Below, one piece after another: positions 1-11,782 of a stretch of 64,000 nt of DNA. The stretch lies in assembly GCA_004352715.1 (NCBI GenBank), contig SCFE01000043.1, positions 978,017 through 1,042,016 on the forward strand, written 5' to 3'. A program made the translations under genes and the position numbers. This DNA is from Hofstenia miamia (taxonomy: Eukaryota; Xenacoelomorpha; Acoela). The stretch's first letter is position 1, and each line of letters opens with the position of its first letter. A model generated the notes under the pieces. The model saw only the letters and a list, made by a program, of their open reading frames with translations. It made no database searches and was not told the DNA's origin.

Positions 1-2
1 AT

Positions 3-466
3 GAAGTTCTTAAAGCTATAGCTAAGCTAAAGGCCAATAAATTAAGCGGACCTTCCGAAATATCGGCATGGTGTATTAAAGAGTGTGCAAAATTCATCGT
101 TAGTCCTTTATGTCATATCATCAATCACTGCATAAAACTAAATACTTTTCCATCAATATTAAAATTAGCTAATGTTAGTCTCATATATAAAAAAGATAAC
201 CCTTTAAGATGTTGCAAATACCGGCCTATATCAATTATCTCCCCTTTTGCAAAAAACTAATATTTGACCAAATTAACACTTATTTCTATAACAACTCGAT
301 TCTTTCGAATACTCAATTCGGCTTTCGCAAAAGTCACTCCACCTCTGATGCCTTACTTTAAGCTACTGAAAATTGGAGATCTTATCTTGATAATAATCTT
401 TTCGTCACAATTGCTTCTGTCGACTTTTCCAAAGCATTTGACTCCATTGATCATCAGATTCTTCTT
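3..466 (+). mobile_element. Non-LTR retrotransposon reverse transcriptase, N-terminal half, decayed
   Basis: Reading from base 3 gives a reverse-transcriptase finger region: KLKANKLSGPSEI, then ANVSLIYKKDNP and YRPISIISPFAKN, then a stop near base 260. A one-base shift in the A run restores the frame and gives QFGFRKSHSTSDALL, then a stop, then VDFSKAFDSIDHQILL, which is RT motif A with its catalytic Asp. This order (KxxGPDxI, YRPIS, QFGFR, DFSKAFD) is that of CR1/Jockey-type LINEs. The frameshift and the in-frame stop show it is dead. The 5' end lies outside the window and the catalytic YADD half falls in the 1-kb gap. Clade assignment is inference; the RT identification is firm. Confidence 0.88.
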
Positions 467-1466
467 NNNNNNNNNNNNNNNNNNNNNNNNNNNNNNNNNN
501 NNNNNNNNNNNNNNNNNNNNNNNNNNNNNNNNNNNNNNNNNNNNNNNNNNNNNNNNNNNNNNNNNNNNNNNNNNNNNNNNNNNNNNNNNNNNNNNNNNNN
601 NNNNNNNNNNNNNNNNNNNNNNNNNNNNNNNNNNNNNNNNNNNNNNNNNNNNNNNNNNNNNNNNNNNNNNNNNNNNNNNNNNNNNNNNNNNNNNNNNNNN
701 NNNNNNNNNNNNNNNNNNNNNNNNNNNNNNNNNNNNNNNNNNNNNNNNNNNNNNNNNNNNNNNNNNNNNNNNNNNNNNNNNNNNNNNNNNNNNNNNNNNN
801 NNNNNNNNNNNNNNNNNNNNNNNNNNNNNNNNNNNNNNNNNNNNNNNNNNNNNNNNNNNNNNNNNNNNNNNNNNNNNNNNNNNNNNNNNNNNNNNNNNNN
901 NNNNNNNNNNNNNNNNNNNNNNNNNNNNNNNNNNNNNNNNNNNNNNNNNNNNNNNNNNNNNNNNNNNNNNNNNNNNNNNNNNNNNNNNNNNNNNNNNNNN
1001 NNNNNNNNNNNNNNNNNNNNNNNNNNNNNNNNNNNNNNNNNNNNNNNNNNNNNNNNNNNNNNNNNNNNNNNNNNNNNNNNNNNNNNNNNNNNNNNNNNNN
1101 NNNNNNNNNNNNNNNNNNNNNNNNNNNNNNNNNNNNNNNNNNNNNNNNNNNNNNNNNNNNNNNNNNNNNNNNNNNNNNNNNNNNNNNNNNNNNNNNNNNN
1201 NNNNNNNNNNNNNNNNNNNNNNNNNNNNNNNNNNNNNNNNNNNNNNNNNNNNNNNNNNNNNNNNNNNNNNNNNNNNNNNNNNNNNNNNNNNNNNNNNNNN
1301 NNNNNNNNNNNNNNNNNNNNNNNNNNNNNNNNNNNNNNNNNNNNNNNNNNNNNNNNNNNNNNNNNNNNNNNNNNNNNNNNNNNNNNNNNNNNNNNNNNNN
1401 NNNNNNNNNNNNNNNNNNNNNNNNNNNNNNNNNNNNNNNNNNNNNNNNNNNNNNNNNNNNNNNNNN
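467..1466. other. Assembly gap, 1000 N
   Basis: Exactly 1000 N, the usual placeholder for a gap of unknown size. It truncates the LINE on its left and abuts a (TA)n run on its right. Reading frames through it are meaningless. Confidence 0.99.

Positions 1467-1495
<29 letters not shown>
1467..1495. repeat. (TA)n microsatellite beside a gap
   Basis: A pure TA run directly after the gap. Similar runs of 14 to 51 bases occur at 1816-1839, 2871-2893, 2966-2996, 3887-3907, 7645-7661, 8134-8156, 13904-13917, 22705-22723, 24948-24977, 25057-25075, 26265-26286, 36055-36082, 41444-41467, 56605-56623 and 63342-63364. Several abut gaps or transposon ends, so they are both insertion targets and assembly breakpoints. 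Confidence 0.95.
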
Positions 1496-1497
<2 letters not shown>

Positions 1498-2964
1498 TAC
1501 CATGAGAATAAAGGTTCTTACGAAAATAAATGTTGTTTGCAAATTTAACAGCCTCTTCTTATATGTTTCCAATAGGTGGTTTTTTGTGACTCTTTGAAAC
1601 TGCATTAAAGTGAATTGCCCAAGACCTAGAGCTCCTCTCCGCCACTCCAAGCTGCATCTGCCGCTAGAAAAAAATACTTCTGCAAAAAATCAAACAACGT
1701 AGTAAATTATTTCATGTTAAAATTGATTGATGTGCTTTTTTCGTTCCTCTTGTCATTCAATGAAAGAGTTGCGATTTTCAATAACAGTCTTTAAAGAACA
1801 GTAGTCTTTAGGTACATATATATATATATATATATATATTTCAATCTTAAAATAGTTCCCTATTCTAACAACCATCAAATAAACAACATAATGTCTAAAT
1901 GATAAACACAAATTGAAGATTGAACATAACTGATGTATATTATGAAGCTCTTTAGATATGACTAAGCATATCTTGTTTAGGATATGCCTCTAAAAATAGC
2001 AACCTACTTCAATCAGTGAAGTCTTTTTGTGATAAAAAACGGGATTGCTGCGATCAACAGCAGCATTCCAAAATAGACTTTATTTTCACAAAAATTATAT
2101 TTTGTTAATAAATTATGTTCTTGTGGGTAAATTGCCAAGGCCTAACCTTGTAATATATTCGATTACAGAGAGATGAAGCGTTTATTGGTATAGCATGACT
2201 TGTCCATACCCCTTGCCAAAAATAATAGAATTTTACTGGTATAAAATTACATTTTACCCCCACGCCAATTCAAGTCGCCGCTGGGCAATAATAGCAAACA
2301 CGCCGCCGCCTAATACAGAAACGGCGTGAGCTTTACTAAGACTTCATCCGATTGGATCATATTTCGGCTACGAAGATTTTCCCCTCAAGCGTACATACGT
2401 ACAAAATGTGCACATTTATTTCTTCAAAAAATTCATTTCCAAGTAATGTGTAAGTGTAGAGTACGTAGGAGGATTTCAATTCAATTCTTAAACCAATCTT
2501 CGTCCGAAAAATAAAATTTCATTTGAATGGTTTGTATTTATAATTGGTGGGGAGGAGTGCGTTGGATCAGATATGCATTTTAAAATTTTCCTTCCAGTTC
2601 ATTAACATTTTCCAATTAGAAGTACTAATAAATATTCCATTTTAGCTTATTATCTACCGTGCATATAGAATAATAATAAATAATGTTATCTGGATTCTAA
2701 ATTTCAACATCAAGCGCTTTGATAACAAATGAAAAGTTTGGTGGAATGAACAGAAAGAACAAGAATTCTTGCACTCTCAAAACTTTAAATTACTTTTTCT
2801 AGCAGAGCACAAGAAATAGAAATGAAGCAGTTTGATTCATAATATCAATATAACATACTATTCTACAACAATATATATATATATATATATATAAAATCCT
2901 GCTTTTTTCTATGGAAAATGCAAAAAACTTACATTTGGCTGGAAACAGCCCAAAATNNNNNNNN

Positions 2965-2999
<35 letters not shown>

Positions 3000-4842
3000 A
3001 ACAAACTTGCAAAGTGAGAAATGAAAAATTATATACCGAATAGCTAGTTTTGGGCGAGATATTGTGCCCATATGAAATTTTACTGTTTTTCTTTTTTCAA
3101 CTGAGTTTGTATTATCATTTGGCTTTGGGATTGTTACAGTAATTATTTAGTATTTCATTGCATTTTAAATCAATAGGTTTTAGGCTTGGCTTGATAGAAA
3201 AATATCCAATTCCATATTTGTCTTTTGTTCAAATAACCAATCGTTCTAGATAAGAGTGCTAGGTTCCGTTAAATTATTGGAGTTTGATTTTCCTGGAAAT
3301 TATGCAAATTGCCGACAGCAATTAGACAGTGAGTTGAATATTTTATAGCAGTGATTTTGTTAATTATTTTGATGCAATTATACTTAAAATGCTGTTTTTA
3401 ATTAAAGATTATGTAATGTCAGTCAAGCGTTTCAAGTTTTTGTCTGTAACTGCACGCCCTTGATTCTTAAGAGCTTCACAATTTTATATTAATTAACAAT
3501 CGCTGGAATAAAACCAAAATAGATGTCGGGAATTTAATTCAAAATCACTCAATTTTAATTATATTCAAAAGAAAGATGAAGAAGATGTATTAGTTGACTT
3601 TTAAAATAAATTTTGGGTTATTTTCAAATTTGAAAAAATGGAAAGTAAAGTACTTAATGCTTCAGTAATAATTATGTAGCCTTAAAAATAAAGGGGAATA
3701 TTTTATTCTTAAGTCAGTTGGAGTATATTTTTATGTGAAATTCGTCTTTCGTTTAAATCGTAAATATCATAAGAAATAAAACTAGCTTTATTGATAACAT
3801 CTAAAAGAGGTCTAATTTATCATGAAAGAAGTTCAACATTAATTAAAGAAAAGTGTTACAAAGACACGTAGAAGATCATCATTCTAATATATATATATAT
3901 ATATATAAAATTTGCAGCCTCCACTTGGGCTGTTGTATATTGTAGAATTGAACAGTGAGTTTTAGATACAAAAAGTCAGATCTTGATCTTAAATTAAAAA
4001 ATTTACACATAAGTATTTCTTAAATTTATTTGAGTAAAATTTTAAATATGCCAGAAAACGGTTCAGTGAATTGTGATATAGAAATAAGTTCGCGCAAAAT
4101 TTAAGCACGAAAATTATTTTTGTTTCTTGATATTTTAGCCAAGTCTTGATTATTCATTTTGCTCTTAGTGCCATTCTAACTGTATGCATGCATTCGGAGA
4201 TGATTGACAAATTCAATTTAGTAGTGCGAGGTATCTTAATTAAGCAGTTGACTTATTTTTATATATATTCACGAGTTGAATTAAATTAGAGACTTGCTAA
4301 AACTCAGTTCAAATGATTTTAGAAACTGTAACATTGTGTTCTTCTTCTTAGATGATATAGAACATATATGTTAATTTGATATTTATCCTTTTATGTTGAA
4401 GGATTTATCGATGAATGCCGATGAGGCTTAATTTTGCATACTTAATTTCTGGGCTTTTCTTTACCTTCTCAACTAATTCAAGGCAATAAGATTTTATTAT
4501 TCAATATTTATTGCGGTGTATAATTTTGTTAATTTTCAAGCGAAGCTTTTTTTTAAAAATAATAGTAAACTGATTCAAAATAATCATTGAAGTTGGAAGA
4601 TAAGTCACACATCATATATAGTGCCCATGTAAAGGAAGCAGACTGATCTCAAAAATTTTTAAATGAAAAAGAAAATATGAAAATCTTTCGTTTTAGATAA
4701 AAACAAAACAGACAATTGTAACGTTTTGTCCAATACCCCGCTGATTCGAAATTGTAAGTGGGAAGGGCTGACCCATGTAGGCTGAACCGGCACATTTCGA
4801 CCGAGCCGAAAGAAAATATTCATGCGGTTTTACGAAAAATAA
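1496..4842. other. AT-rich stretch without a recognised gene
   Basis: I see no protein with family resemblance on either strand. It holds four TA microsatellites and an 8-N gap at 2957-2964. A slightly GC-richer patch at about 2250-2360 contains repeated CGCCG but no open reading frame of note. Another GC-richer patch at 4730-4888 leads into a weak exon candidate described separately. Confidence 0.7.
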
Positions 4843-4888
4843 ATGAGCTGTGACAGCGTGCGGGACAAAATTTTAATCTTGCGAAACG
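4843..4888 (+). other. Weak candidate first coding exon
   Basis: An ATG at 4843 opens a 46-base reading frame, MSCDSVRDKILILRN, that ends at a consensus-like splice donor (ACG followed by GTAAGT at 4889). The patch is less AT-rich than its surroundings. The peptide has no recognisable domain and is not a signal peptide, so it is not clearly a first exon of the ion channel downstream. Chance agreement with a donor consensus is quite possible. Confidence 0.15.
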
Positions 4889-5229
4889 GTAAGTTTTAAA
4901 TAATTTTCTCGTTTATTATCAGTTTGTGTCTTAAATGTATATTGATTTTGTTGTTTTTCAATACACGTCATATCTTTCTAGTGATTTTTTCCTGTTTTTG
5001 ATCATGTACTGATTATTGGACTAAAAGTTGTGGGCCAGGTTAAGACAAATGCGGGTCATGTTGTGGTGATTTTTGAAAAACCGCATAGCTTGGGAACCAA
5101 GCTAGTCCTCAAAAATAACGGCATGCCCACATCCTTTTACTAAATCACAAATTTGCTGTCATAATTAAGTATACCTAATGGGAAATACGATAAAAATCAC
5201 GTTTTCTGAGAAGTACCTTACCTTGAGAT

Positions 5230-5446
5230 AAGCTATTTAGTTTACCTTACGTTGACAGTATATATATATATATATGTGTTACAGGCGATCTGTCAAATCT
5301 GGCACCGTTCAAAATGCCTAGGCAACTAGAATATTGCATAAGACACCAGGCAATGTTTAAAATTTTTCACTTTTTTACAGTTGGCTTGTTCGACTGCTCC
5401 AGTCAAAATCAAATTTCGAAACCTGACGGAGGGACATTCCACCATG
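5230..5446 (+). repeat. Direct repeat, copy 1 (partner 6152-6370)
   Basis: This block, made of flanking DNA, a TA run and the left TIR of the 5277-6148 element, recurs at 6152-6370. By eye the only difference is one TA unit in the microsatellite (8 against 9 repeats). The second copy follows a single N and is cut by the next gap. A repeat that includes flanking DNA points to tandem duplication or to an unmerged haplotype contig, not to an independent insertion. Confidence 0.9.
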
Positions 5447-6148
5447 TCGCCCCCCCCCTGCGTACGCCACTGGACAGAAGACATACAATAAACTCAAAAT
5501 TATGTGATCTACATCTGTTTTATAATTACCCTACTTGAGAGTTCGTATGTCTTATGTTTTGGGAGTTAACACGCTACATATGTCTTGAAATAATTGGAGA
5601 TAGGTATGTCTTATGTCACGTGCAAACCCCTTAATGTGGCTAGCCACATCATTCGCTTTTACGGATCATAAGCCTCGTGTAAACAGCCCTATTGATGTCC
5701 TAAATATTGTTTATTTACATAGGATTAATAAATAGGACATCAGTTATTGCAGGGAGCACTTCAAATAAAATTTTTTGCTGCAATGGTAAGCGTTGCAAAT
5801 GCTGAAAGAACGGTAGTCGGCAATAGTAGATGTAGTTGCACAAATTGCTGCAATAAATGAATTCTTCATTTTTGAAATTTATGCTGCTTACGTTCATTTT
5901 GTTTTATTATTGAATATAAAATTGTCTTATGCTTGTGAGTAATGTTCATTTGATTACTAATATTTGAAGCAATTTAAAAATCAAATCAGTCATTTTGCAC
6001 ACTGCCTGCTCTCTTATATCAGGCAATTTGTAATATGCCGAACGCACCAGGCAATCTGTAAAAAATTAAAAATTCTAAACATTCCCTGTGCTTTCGGCAA
6101 TGTTCAAACTGCCTAGGCATCTTGAACATTGCCAGATTGACTGTAACA
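5277..6148. mobile_element. Non-autonomous DNA transposon with long terminal inverted repeats
   Basis: The left end starts TGTTACAGGCGATCTG inside a (TA)n run. The right end reads CAGATTGACTGTAACA followed by TA. When the right end is reverse-complemented, the match to the left end continues with gaps for about 120 bases through ATGCCTAGGCA, the GGCAATGTTTA motif and the TTTTTTACAG motif. The roughly 870-base element has no recognisable transposase; its interior is AT-rich with a short C run near 5450. The TA on each side is compatible with a TA target site, but the microsatellite context makes the duplication uncertain. The superfamily cannot be assigned from the ends alone. Confidence 0.72.
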
Positions 6149-6150
6149 TA

Positions 6151-6151
6151 N
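6151..6151. other. Single-N join
   Basis: A lone N separates the right end of the TIR element from a second copy of its own left flank and left end. This looks like a scaffold join and not a sequenced base. Confidence 0.9.
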
Positions 6152-6370
6152 AAGCTATTTAGTTTACCTTACGTTGACAGTATATATATATATATATATG
6201 TGTTACAGGCGATCTGTCAAATCTGGCACCGTTCAAAATGCCTAGGCAACTAGAATATTGCATAAGACACCAGGCAATGTTTAAAATTTTTCACTTTTTT
6301 ACAGTTGGCTTGTTCGACTGCTCCAGTCAAAATCAAATTTCGAAACCTGACGGAGGGACATTCCACCATG
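6152..6370 (+). repeat. Direct repeat, copy 2 (partner 5230-5446)
   Basis: Repeats the left flank, TA run (one unit longer) and left TIR of the 5277-6148 element, and stops at the 1000-N gap. See copy 1 for interpretation. Confidence 0.9.
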
Positions 6371-7370
6371 NNNNNNNNNNNNNNNNNNNNNNNNNNNNNN
6401 NNNNNNNNNNNNNNNNNNNNNNNNNNNNNNNNNNNNNNNNNNNNNNNNNNNNNNNNNNNNNNNNNNNNNNNNNNNNNNNNNNNNNNNNNNNNNNNNNNNN
6501 NNNNNNNNNNNNNNNNNNNNNNNNNNNNNNNNNNNNNNNNNNNNNNNNNNNNNNNNNNNNNNNNNNNNNNNNNNNNNNNNNNNNNNNNNNNNNNNNNNNN
6601 NNNNNNNNNNNNNNNNNNNNNNNNNNNNNNNNNNNNNNNNNNNNNNNNNNNNNNNNNNNNNNNNNNNNNNNNNNNNNNNNNNNNNNNNNNNNNNNNNNNN
6701 NNNNNNNNNNNNNNNNNNNNNNNNNNNNNNNNNNNNNNNNNNNNNNNNNNNNNNNNNNNNNNNNNNNNNNNNNNNNNNNNNNNNNNNNNNNNNNNNNNNN
6801 NNNNNNNNNNNNNNNNNNNNNNNNNNNNNNNNNNNNNNNNNNNNNNNNNNNNNNNNNNNNNNNNNNNNNNNNNNNNNNNNNNNNNNNNNNNNNNNNNNNN
6901 NNNNNNNNNNNNNNNNNNNNNNNNNNNNNNNNNNNNNNNNNNNNNNNNNNNNNNNNNNNNNNNNNNNNNNNNNNNNNNNNNNNNNNNNNNNNNNNNNNNN
7001 NNNNNNNNNNNNNNNNNNNNNNNNNNNNNNNNNNNNNNNNNNNNNNNNNNNNNNNNNNNNNNNNNNNNNNNNNNNNNNNNNNNNNNNNNNNNNNNNNNNN
7101 NNNNNNNNNNNNNNNNNNNNNNNNNNNNNNNNNNNNNNNNNNNNNNNNNNNNNNNNNNNNNNNNNNNNNNNNNNNNNNNNNNNNNNNNNNNNNNNNNNNN
7201 NNNNNNNNNNNNNNNNNNNNNNNNNNNNNNNNNNNNNNNNNNNNNNNNNNNNNNNNNNNNNNNNNNNNNNNNNNNNNNNNNNNNNNNNNNNNNNNNNNNN
7301 NNNNNNNNNNNNNNNNNNNNNNNNNNNNNNNNNNNNNNNNNNNNNNNNNNNNNNNNNNNNNNNNNNNNNN
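6371..7370. other. Assembly gap, 1000 N
   Basis: Exactly 1000 N, bordered left by the duplicated TIR and right by a dispersed repeat also found at 41342. Confidence 0.99.
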
Positions 7371-7454
7371 TTACAGAACTCAAATATAAACAATAGCCAA
7401 ATATCAATTTCAAATAAATGTTGGGAATAAAATAGCTTTAAGAAAATCTAAATT

Positions 7455-7457
<3 letters not shown>
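7371..7457 (+). repeat. Dispersed repeat, copy 1 (partner 41342-41428)
   Basis: These 87 bases match 41342-41428 by eye with no mismatch and are cut on the left by the gap. In both places a (TA)n run follows within about 20 bases, after which the sequences diverge. The partner lies about 150 bases upstream of the channel TM4 exon, but no TM4 exon follows this copy. Confidence 0.9.

Positions 7458-7508
<51 letters not shown>
7458..7508. repeat. (TA)n microsatellite, the longest uninterrupted run in the window
   Basis: About 51 bases of uninterrupted TA directly after the dispersed repeat. Confidence 0.97.
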
Positions 7509-7509
<1 letters not shown>

Positions 7510-9138
7510 TGTATGTATATATAATTTTAAAAAATCTTTTGTTTTGATAATACAAATTAATAAGAATTTTTGTTTGACTAGTAGAAGAATTTCTTGTTTA
7601 GAAGTAACAAAATTAATTTTTTCTCTAAGAAAAGTTACAATTGGATATATATATATATATTTCATATGATATATAGAAATAATTTATGTAAAAATACAAC
7701 ACTGAATCGCAAAGCTTAATATTAGTTTAGTACACGTGTTTACTTATAGTCTGTTCAAAACCGGTTTCTACACCAAATTAAAATATGATAACTTAGTGAT
7801 ATTTTCAAAAGCCAAAGTTATTTGCCCCCTGTTAGGCCACATAAATGTTTGAAAATTTCGATTACATAGCATTTATAGAAGGCAAGGAAAATTTTGAGCT
7901 CTCACTTTTACAAAAATCTAAAGAAATGATTTTGCGCTTTGTGAATCATTAATTGATACTTTCAAAACTACTATTTTCTAGATATTAGATTTCTAATTTT
8001 AGATTTTCAGATATGATTTCTAAAGTACGATGTCAAGAGATTAATTACTCAAGGGTCCTATTTCAAATTGAAATTCTCTTGATTACAAAAGAAAATTTCT
8101 TGAGAAATTAATATTTTAAAATTTTGTGGAATACTATATATATATATATATATATACTTCTTGTCTGATTTTTTTCTCATTCTCTCTGTATTTTTATTAT
8201 CATTGCAAAATGGTCAGCTTAGTCCACAAAATATTTTTTTGAAGATTAATTTTTGTTTATTTTTCTAGTAAACAATTTTAAATTGTCAAGTTTTCACAAA
8301 AAATTAAAAATTTTAATATCTTCTATAATTCTGTGTTATGTTATGACTAATATAAAAGCAGTTGTAAATTGTTAGTCACATATGGAATTTCCATTACTTC
8401 CATTTGGTGCTTTCCGCACTATAAACAATACACTAATAGAAATGTTCAACATTACATTAAACTATGTTCCCCAACAGACGTATCCATACCTCACAATTTT
8501 TAAATTTCGTAGTTAGCTTGGAGAAAATTTTTTAATTTTAAATGAAAAACGATTTTTCATTTTAAAAGCACGCTGGGCTGTTTAAGGCTAAATACCAAAT
8601 GAAAAAAATTATTTGTGAAAATTATTTACTTAAAAACAATTTAAGCGTTTGCGATTTGTTTTGAAAGTTTCCTTAGTACCAATAAATGCAGCAGCCGATC
8701 ATTAGCTCACAGATTTCTAACAAAATATGCCAACAACTACATTGTTATTGTTGAAACTTTGCAATTTAAAATAGAACCAGCCGGTCATGAGTAAGATGAA
8801 CAACTTTCGTAAAAGCAATCATAGCAATCAATTGTCATACGAATCAGATTTGGTATAACAACCCAGAGCTTTCAAAGTTTGACGAAAATTAAATTTGAAA
8901 TTTGAATGTCTTTCAAACTTTGATTTAAAATTTTGAATGTTATTTAATTCAAAGTTTGATTTGAAAGTTTGAACATTTGATTTCAAGTTTGATATTTCTT
9001 AGAAATAAATAATTCTTGCTAACAATAAATTACATATTTATTAGACTGTAAAGTGTAATTAAATATACATGTAACAATGGGGGAGGCTCAAAACCACATG
9101 ATGCAGATGCAGTTATATTTTTGTAACAATATTGAGGA
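7509..9138. other. AT-rich stretch without a recognised gene
   Basis: No coding resemblance on either strand. An isolated transposon-end motif, GGGCTGTTTAAGG at 8575-8587, resembles the terminal repeat of the element at 28965-29885. Short runs such as CAAAGTTTGA and its variants recur at 8870-9000 as low-complexity sequence. Confidence 0.6.
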
Positions 9139-9188
9139 TATACATATATATATATATATCTACATAAATTTATATAATATATATATAC

Positions 9189-9219
<31 letters not shown>

Positions 9220-9232
9220 TATTTATATATGT
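9139..9232. repeat. Interrupted TA/TATG microsatellite
   Basis: A compound run of TA repeats interrupted by C, G and AATT over about 90 bases. The apparent Ile/Tyr-rich peptides on both strands are products of the repeat and not genes. Confidence 0.93.
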
Positions 9233-9296
9233 ATATTAACCAAATTGTTGTTTGAATTTTCCGACGTATTTTCAATTTGTATAGGGCTTAGAATTT

Positions 9297-9355
9297 TGTT
9301 CGGATTAAGTGGAGGTTCGAATTAACCGAGTTCGAATTATCTGGATCAGACTGTA
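9297..9355. mobile_element. Terminal inverted repeat of a pogo/Tc1-type element (solo end)
   Basis: Reverse-complemented, the sequence begins TACAGTCTGATCCAGATAAT and continues TTCGAACTCGGTTAATTCGA. The CAGT start next to TA and the TAATTCGAA motif are typical of pogo/Tigger-like terminal repeats. A similar start, TACAGTCGATTCTCGATTCG, occurs at 19865. No matching opposite end was found nearby, so this is probably a solo or degraded end. Confidence 0.5.
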
Positions 9356-9839
9356 CATAGAGACATCAATTTTGCAGTATATGCCCCTGCTATTTTTAAG
9401 ATATTGAAATTGCTCATTTAATTCCAGGTAGAAAATAAATATAACAACATGCACATGTTGCCATGATAGTCACAAAGTTTGCAAAATGTTTTTACTGCTA
9501 GTTTAATCTTCAAACATACTATGAGAACAACTCCAGAGTTTATACAAATGAATAGATTATAAATCCATTAATGTTTGTCAAGTGTTTCCATATGCAGTAT
9601 TTAAAAAACACTCTTAACAATACACTGATACAATAGTTCTAGGTTCATTAAATATTTTACCACAAAATATTATTGGAAAAATTAAGTAAGTGTTGATGTG
9701 TAAATTTAAATATCAAAGTTTGCTCTTTAGCCTTTAAAGTTTGGTTTGAAATTTGAATTATGACATTTTTCATAATTTGATTTCAAAATTTGGAATTTTT
9801 GTAAAAATTTTAGTTTGATTTTAAAGCTCTATTTACAAC

Positions 9840-10460
9840 TTCACTGTTCTTAACTTCATTTCTGAGCCATGGTTGCCGCGATGATTTCTGCTGCTAGGAT
9901 CGATTTAATTTGTCGTCATTCACGGCTGCTTTACGAGGAACAGAATCTAGATGATCAACAATATGTTTCACCTGTTCTTTATGATAGGCATATACTCCAT
10001 TGATCAGTGTGTGTGTTTCTTAGATTCATTTGGAAATTGGGCCATATGTTGCAGCTTATCATAAAGCGATTTCTTCCAGATTGTGTGGTTGTAGTAAATG
10101 CACTGAAAAAAGAGTATTTTGCAAATATTGACGAAAGACATAGGCGCGTGCCAAAATAATAGACGTAGTTTTTGACGGAAATTCATTATTCGAATCTGAT
10201 TGCCATATAGTTTCTGTAGACGAAATTACTGGAGGAACCGCAGTAGATGTAATTGAAGTAGGAATAACAGGGGAGTATGTCGGTGATTCTTTAATTTCAA
10301 AATTAGGCGAGCTCCCAGACGGAAAATCATTGTTTGAATCGGATTACGATGACGAAGCAGATTAGCTTGATGGCCGTCAATCGTTTACAGGATGAGGCTG
10401 TTGCTCCATTTCCATTCTACGACGCTTCTCATTTCGTTTGGTAGTAGGCATCAAACCTAA
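9840..10460. other. Coding-like relic of unknown origin, open on both strands
   Basis: On the minus strand, 10186 to 9850 reads as a protein with one frameshift near 10005 and one stop: LYDKLQHMAQFPNESKKHT, then GVYAYHKEQVKHIVDHLDSV and PRKAAVNDDKLNRS. Upstream of it on the same strand lies a Pro/Ser/Thr-rich segment. On the plus strand, 10142-10364 is open for about 74 codons and carries the acidic motif SLFESD twice (GNSLFESD and GKSLFESD). The region is GC-richer than its surroundings. I do not recognise a family. A decayed transposon gene or a processed pseudogene is the most economical reading, and the coding strand is undecided. Confidence 0.35.
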
Positions 10461-10862
10461 AACGATAAAAGAGTCTTATAAACAAGGTGTCTAATTTTCA
10501 GGAGGGCAAGCTTTACATTTGATAACTAACAAATTACAGCATCCAAAAGGAAGGACCACCTATGCAGGCTCTACTATAAACTTTAACAAAGCTGCAGTTT
10601 CTGGGAAACTTTCAAAGTAATAACTAGACATGTTATCAAAATATTACATACAAAGACAGTTTATTATCTTGTAGAAAAGAACTACCCATGACATGACGAT
10701 TTATTTGTACCTGTCCGAACATGCTGTTACCTGGTAACAATAAATACAAAATGCAGATAATGAAAAAAGTACATACTACGTAACTCTATCAATACAGAAG
10801 AAAACATTTAGGAAAATGTCTTGCGCATTAGCTTACCAAACTAGTTTCTGGATATTTTAGGG

Positions 10863-10932
10863 CATTTTACTGCCGGTCCACTGCTGGTCCAATCGCTGGG
10901 GCAGTAGGTCCATTGGACCGGCAGTCAAAATG
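10863..10932. repeat. Short palindromic foldback
   Basis: CATTTTACTGCCGGTCCA at the left end pairs with TGGACCGGCAGTCAAAATG at the right end, one bulged base apart. The 30-base interior repeats TGGTCC. The 70-base unit would fold into a long hairpin and is GC-rich against an AT-rich background. It may be a tiny MITE or foldback remnant. Confidence 0.7.
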
Positions 10933-11782
10933 TTAAAAGGTAGGAACTACACCATGCACATATTGCGCTCGTGCTGTTTTCTTCACGCCTTTCTGGATTT
11001 TATATTGATAAATTAGCATCTCTTAAGTAAAGAGGCTTACTATGGGCTTGCGAATATACATTCATTATTATTATAAGAAAATTAACATCTATCCATGACA
11101 ATGTTACCAAACTAAACTTGAAATTCTTACACGTTCTTGCAAATTCCATGTTAATGCTTGGAATCATATTTTAAGCGAATTTAAAATTTCAAAAACATTT
11201 AAGTTTGTTTTTCAACGTATAATGCTAATTTACATGTTGCTGGACATTTCTATTGAAAATCCAATAGTTTGATATTTTGAAAAATGTTTTTTTTCAGTTT
11301 TCAATCGAACACTTAAAGTCGTAGTTGCAGTAAAAATCGATAGTTGCTGTTGAAAAAAATGAACCAAACAATTTGTTCCACTAATATACTTTAAAGATCA
11401 AACTCAAGCTTTTTTGAAAATCGAACAATAAATTTAACCGCCACCTCAACAATAACTCAAATCCCAACTCTTACCATGATAAAAGAAACATACCGCCTTT
11501 ATTTTTTCAGCCTTAAAATTTCTAGGAGTCACTTTCATTATTAAAAAAAATTATAGTTTTGACTGCTTAACCTTTAGTTTAAACAGATTTCATTTAAATA
11601 ATCTTAAAATAAACAGGGATTAAATTGTTTAATCGAGGGTGTGTATTATCTAAATTTACAACACTAGTTAAAAAATTTTATTCATAAATAGCTTTCATTG
11701 CAGTATAGCTGAAATTACTAACTACCATTGCAGATTTATACACACATTACAATTTATAATTTTTAAATTGTTGTTTTTATAG
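10933..11782. other. Probable intron upstream of the channel TM exon
   Basis: AT-rich with no coding resemblance. It ends in a pyrimidine-rich tract (TTGTTTTTATAG) that forms the acceptor at 11781-11782. No ligand-binding-domain exon like that at 20625 was found between 7.4 and 11.8 kb. Confidence 0.6.

Noticed and set aside
264-1650. Long open frames of about 400 codons on both strands across 467-1466
   Set aside because: They run through 1000 N. The real coding content is only the RT fragment before the gap.
6238-7413. Several 360-387-codon frames on both strands
   Set aside because: Also produced by a 1000-N gap; the sequenced part is a transposon end.
9030-9325. Two overlapping 80-codon frames on opposite strands rich in Ile and Tyr
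   Set aside because: They encode the TA microsatellite; there is no protein signal.
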